Below, in pieces: positions 5,249 to 7,262 of a stretch of 7,262 nt of DNA. This DNA comes from an uncultured Eubacteriales bacterium (GTDB taxonomy: Bacteria > Bacillota > Clostridia > Christensenellales > Borkfalkiaceae), in contig CAJMCT010000049.1 of NCBI GenBank assembly GCA_905211955.1, positions 1 through 7,262 on the forward strand, in the 5' to 3' direction. Position 1 is the first letter of the stretch. The number at the start of each line of letters is the position of its first letter. The notes under the pieces are model-generated. The model had not been told where the DNA came from and made no database searches. It was given only the letters and a program-made list of their open reading frames with translations. Made by a program: the position numbers and the translations under genes.

Positions 5249-7262
5249 ATGAAAATAGTTTACGACAGTATTTTAGAAAAAAAAGACGAAGGATACGTAA
5301 ATTTCCTTTCTAAAAAATGCGGTATAACGTTTGATACTGCACGTCTTTTATATTGCCGTAAAATAGACACGGTAGAAAAAATCAAAGACTTTTTATATCC
5401 GTCACTAAAACAATTTAACGATCCGTTTTTATTCTCTAATATGAGAGAAGCGGTGGAAGAAATTAAAAAAGCCAAATTAAGCAACCAAAAAGTTTTAGTT
5501 TACGGCGACTATGATGCGGATGGCGTATCGGCTACCGCAGTTTTATACTATGCCTTAAAAGACTTTGGCATAAATGCCGACTGTATGATTCCCGAAAGAG
5601 AAGAAGGGTACGGCTTAAATGAAGAAAAGATTTTATCACTTCCTATTAAACCCAACCTTGTAATAACCGTAGACTGTGGTATTAGCGACGGAGAAAAGAT
5701 TAAAAACCTTAAAAAACAAGGCATAAACGTAATCGTCACCGACCACCATGAACCGCCTCTTGATCTACCTGATTGCATAAAAATCAATCCTAAGTTAGAA
5801 GATGGCGGATACCCTTTTAAGGGGCTTTGCGGTGCTGGTGTCGCTTATAAATTAGGCTATGCGCTCATTGGCGAAAAAGCGGATAAATACTTAGACTTCG
5901 TTGCGCTTGCTACGGTGTCTGATAGTATGGACTTAGTAGAAGAAAATCGCAGTTTAGTAATAGAAGGCTTAAAACTTTTCAACTCGGAGTTTATTCGTCC
6001 ACAGTTTAAGTTTTTAATAGGAGAAACGGGCAAAACCGTTTCGGCACACACCCTTGCATTTTCCATTGCCCCCAAAATTAATGCGGGTGGAAGAATGGGC
6101 GATGCAAACACCGCGCTAAACCTTTTTCTATCTGAAAAAATTTCCGAAATTGCTGAAATTAGCGAAAAACTTAAATCATATAATACCTTCCGCCAAATAG
6201 AGTGTGAAGAAATTTACCAAAGTGCAAAGAGTAAAATTTTAAACTCGTCCGCTATATACGACGACGTTATTACCGTTTACGACGAAAGTTGGAAAACCGG
6301 CTTTATAGGAATAGTCGCTGCAAAACTCGTAGAAGATTTTTCTCGCCCAGTTATCGTTTTCGGTAGTCACGACGGAATATTAAAAGGCTCGGCAAGAAGC
6401 GTAGACGGCATAAATATCCACAAAGTAATCTCGTCTTGCGAAGATATGTTAGTGTCTTTTGGCGGACATTCTCAAGCGGCAGGCGTTTCGGTTGAAAAAG
6501 AAAACTTTGATAAGTTAAATAAAAGATTAAACGCTTTTGTTAAAGAAAATTTTAAGGGTGTAGACCTTTCAAAAACCGTCCATGCGGAATGGGAAATCAA
6601 AGGCGAAATATCCCAAAAATTCGTTAAAGAATTAGAACTATTAGAACCATACGGAACGGGTAATAAACGTCCACAGTTTGGGGTTAGGGTAGGAAAAGTT
6701 CAGTCTAATCCCTTAAAAAAAGGCTCTCCGCACTATGCTTTTAGCACACCCGTTTTAGAGATGTTAGATTTTAACGGTGAAAACCACGTGGAAACGCTTA
6801 TGCTTCCCATAGACAAAACGGTAGTTTTTGAAACCAACGTTTCAACATTTAAAAACCGTACGTCTATAAAGGGCTTTGTTCGAGACGTCGTTCCCGATTT
6901 TTCTAATCTACAAAACGTTTACTTGCAAACGATAGAGTCTGAACTTGATAAGTGTATTAACTTTAATAAAGACGTAAAGGTTAAAGACTATAAAGATTTT
7001 GATGATAGTATAGGTAAAACCCTTTACGCAGTATCTTCGATGGATACTCTTGAAAATTATAAAGAGTTAAAATCATTACCACTTTCTCTATTTCTTCCCG
7101 AAAAAGGAACGTTTGGAAATCAAGTGGTAGTAAGTTTAAGGGAAATACCCGAAGGGTATAATCGTGTGGTTTATTTAGATAATCCTTTATGTTTTATTCC
7201 CACAAATTTAGAGACTTATTGCAATTTTTCTATTTTAGGATATAATTATATTAATGAGATAA
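5249..7262 (+). CDS. recJ: RecJ, single-stranded-DNA 5'-3' exonuclease (3' end beyond window)
   Basis: RecJ degrades single-stranded DNA from 5' ends in recombination and repair. The reading frame is open for 671 codons to the window edge without a stop; bacterial RecJ proteins are usually somewhat under 600 to about 800 residues. All DHH phosphoesterase motifs are present: GDYDADG (86-92; D87, D89, D91), VDCGISD (141-147), DHHEP (165-169) and ATVSDSMDLVEENR (221-234, D225). They are followed by APKINAGGRMGDA (274-286). The DHHA1 region includes SWKTGFIGIVAAKL (347-360) and GGHSQAAG (405-412); in it the usual W-H-x-G has Lys349 for His. An OB-fold region covers about 445-545, with LEPYGTGNKRPQFG at 465-478. 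Beyond about 550 lies a less conserved C-terminal part. The ATG at 5249 has a modest AAAAAGG site (5237-5243). secD-secF-recJ is a common Firmicutes order. No recJ promoter is evident. Confidence 0.95.
   Translation, partial: MKIVYDSILEKKDEGYVNFLSKKCGITFDTARLLYCRKIDTVEKIKDFLYPSLKQFNDPFLFSNMREAVEEIKKAKLSNQKVLVYGDYDADGVSATAVLYYALKDFGINADCMIPEREEGYGLNEEKILSLPIKPNLVITVDCGISDGEKIKNLKKQGINVIVTDHHEPPLDLPDCIKINPKLEDGGYPFKGLCGAGVAYKLGYALIGEKADKYLDFVALATVSDSMDLVEENRSLVIEGLKLFNSEFIRPQFKFLIGETGKTVSAHTLAFSIAPKINAGGRMGDANTALNLFLSEKISEIAEISEKLKSYNTFRQIECEEIYQSAKSKILNSSAIYDDVITVYDESWKTGFIGIVAAKLVEDFSRPVIVFGSHDGILKGSARSVDGINIHKVISSCEDMLVSFGGHSQAAGVSVEKENFDKLNKRLNAFVKENFKGVDLSKTVHAEWEIKGEISQKFVKELELLEPYGTGNKRPQFGVRVGKVQSNPLKKGSPHYAFSTPVLEMLDFNGENHVETLMLPIDKTVVFETNVSTFKNRTSIKGFVRDVVPDFSNLQNVYLQTIESELDKCINFNKDVKVKDYKDFDDSIGKTLYAVSSMDTLENYKELKSLPLSLFLPEKGTFGNQVVVSLREIPEGYNRVVYLDNPLCFIPTNLETYCNFSILGYNYINEI

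Overview
The window looks like chromosomal DNA from an AT-rich, low-GC Firmicutes, most likely one of the Clostridia. Standard-code genes use TAA, TAG and TGA stops, mostly with GGAG-type ribosome binding sites and TTGACx/TATAAT-type promoters. The secD-secF-recJ order is familiar from Firmicutes, and the SPFH and zinc-ribbon proteins resemble the YdjI/YdjG group. The genus cannot be fixed from the sequence. I see no transposase, integrase, CRISPR array, rRNA or phage gene.

Layout: (1) 1-276 holds a tRNA-Gly(CCC) gene on the minus strand, with its own promoter and a symmetric terminator, and a divergent promoter for the next gene. (2) 277-2755 holds three plus-strand genes rich in CxxC pairs. 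These are an SPFH/band-7 protein with two C-terminal zinc ribbons, a 66-residue DUF1858-type CxxC protein, and a YdjG-like protein with two N-terminal zinc ribbons and one C-terminal membrane helix. The last two overlap by one base and have a near-consensus promoter preceded by phased A-tracts. (3) 2756-2949 is a regulatory interval with a terminator, phased A-tracts, a strong promoter and a small leader hairpin. (4) 2950-5189 encodes SecD and SecF as separate proteins two bases apart. (5) After a terminator-like hairpin, recJ starts at 5249 and stays open for 671 codons to the right edge, so it is truncated by the window.

How the genes work together: SecD and SecF are membrane partners of the SecYEG translocon and use ion flow to help pull exported proteins outward. 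RecJ is a 5'-3' single-strand DNA exonuclease, linked to secDF by gene order rather than by function. The SPFH and YdjG-like proteins probably act together at the membrane; in Bacillus the related YdjG/YdjI proteins are connected with a PspA-type envelope-stress protein. No pspA-like or ydjH-like gene is visible here, so that role is inference.

The points most worth a second look are the SPFH / DUF1858 / zinc-ribbon cluster, a SecF that appears to have lost family-conserved polar residues while its SecD partner keeps the key aspartate, alternative hairpins over the start of the DUF1858 transcript, and leader structure before the secD ribosome binding site. Protein-family calls come from reading translations against remembered motifs; no search was run.
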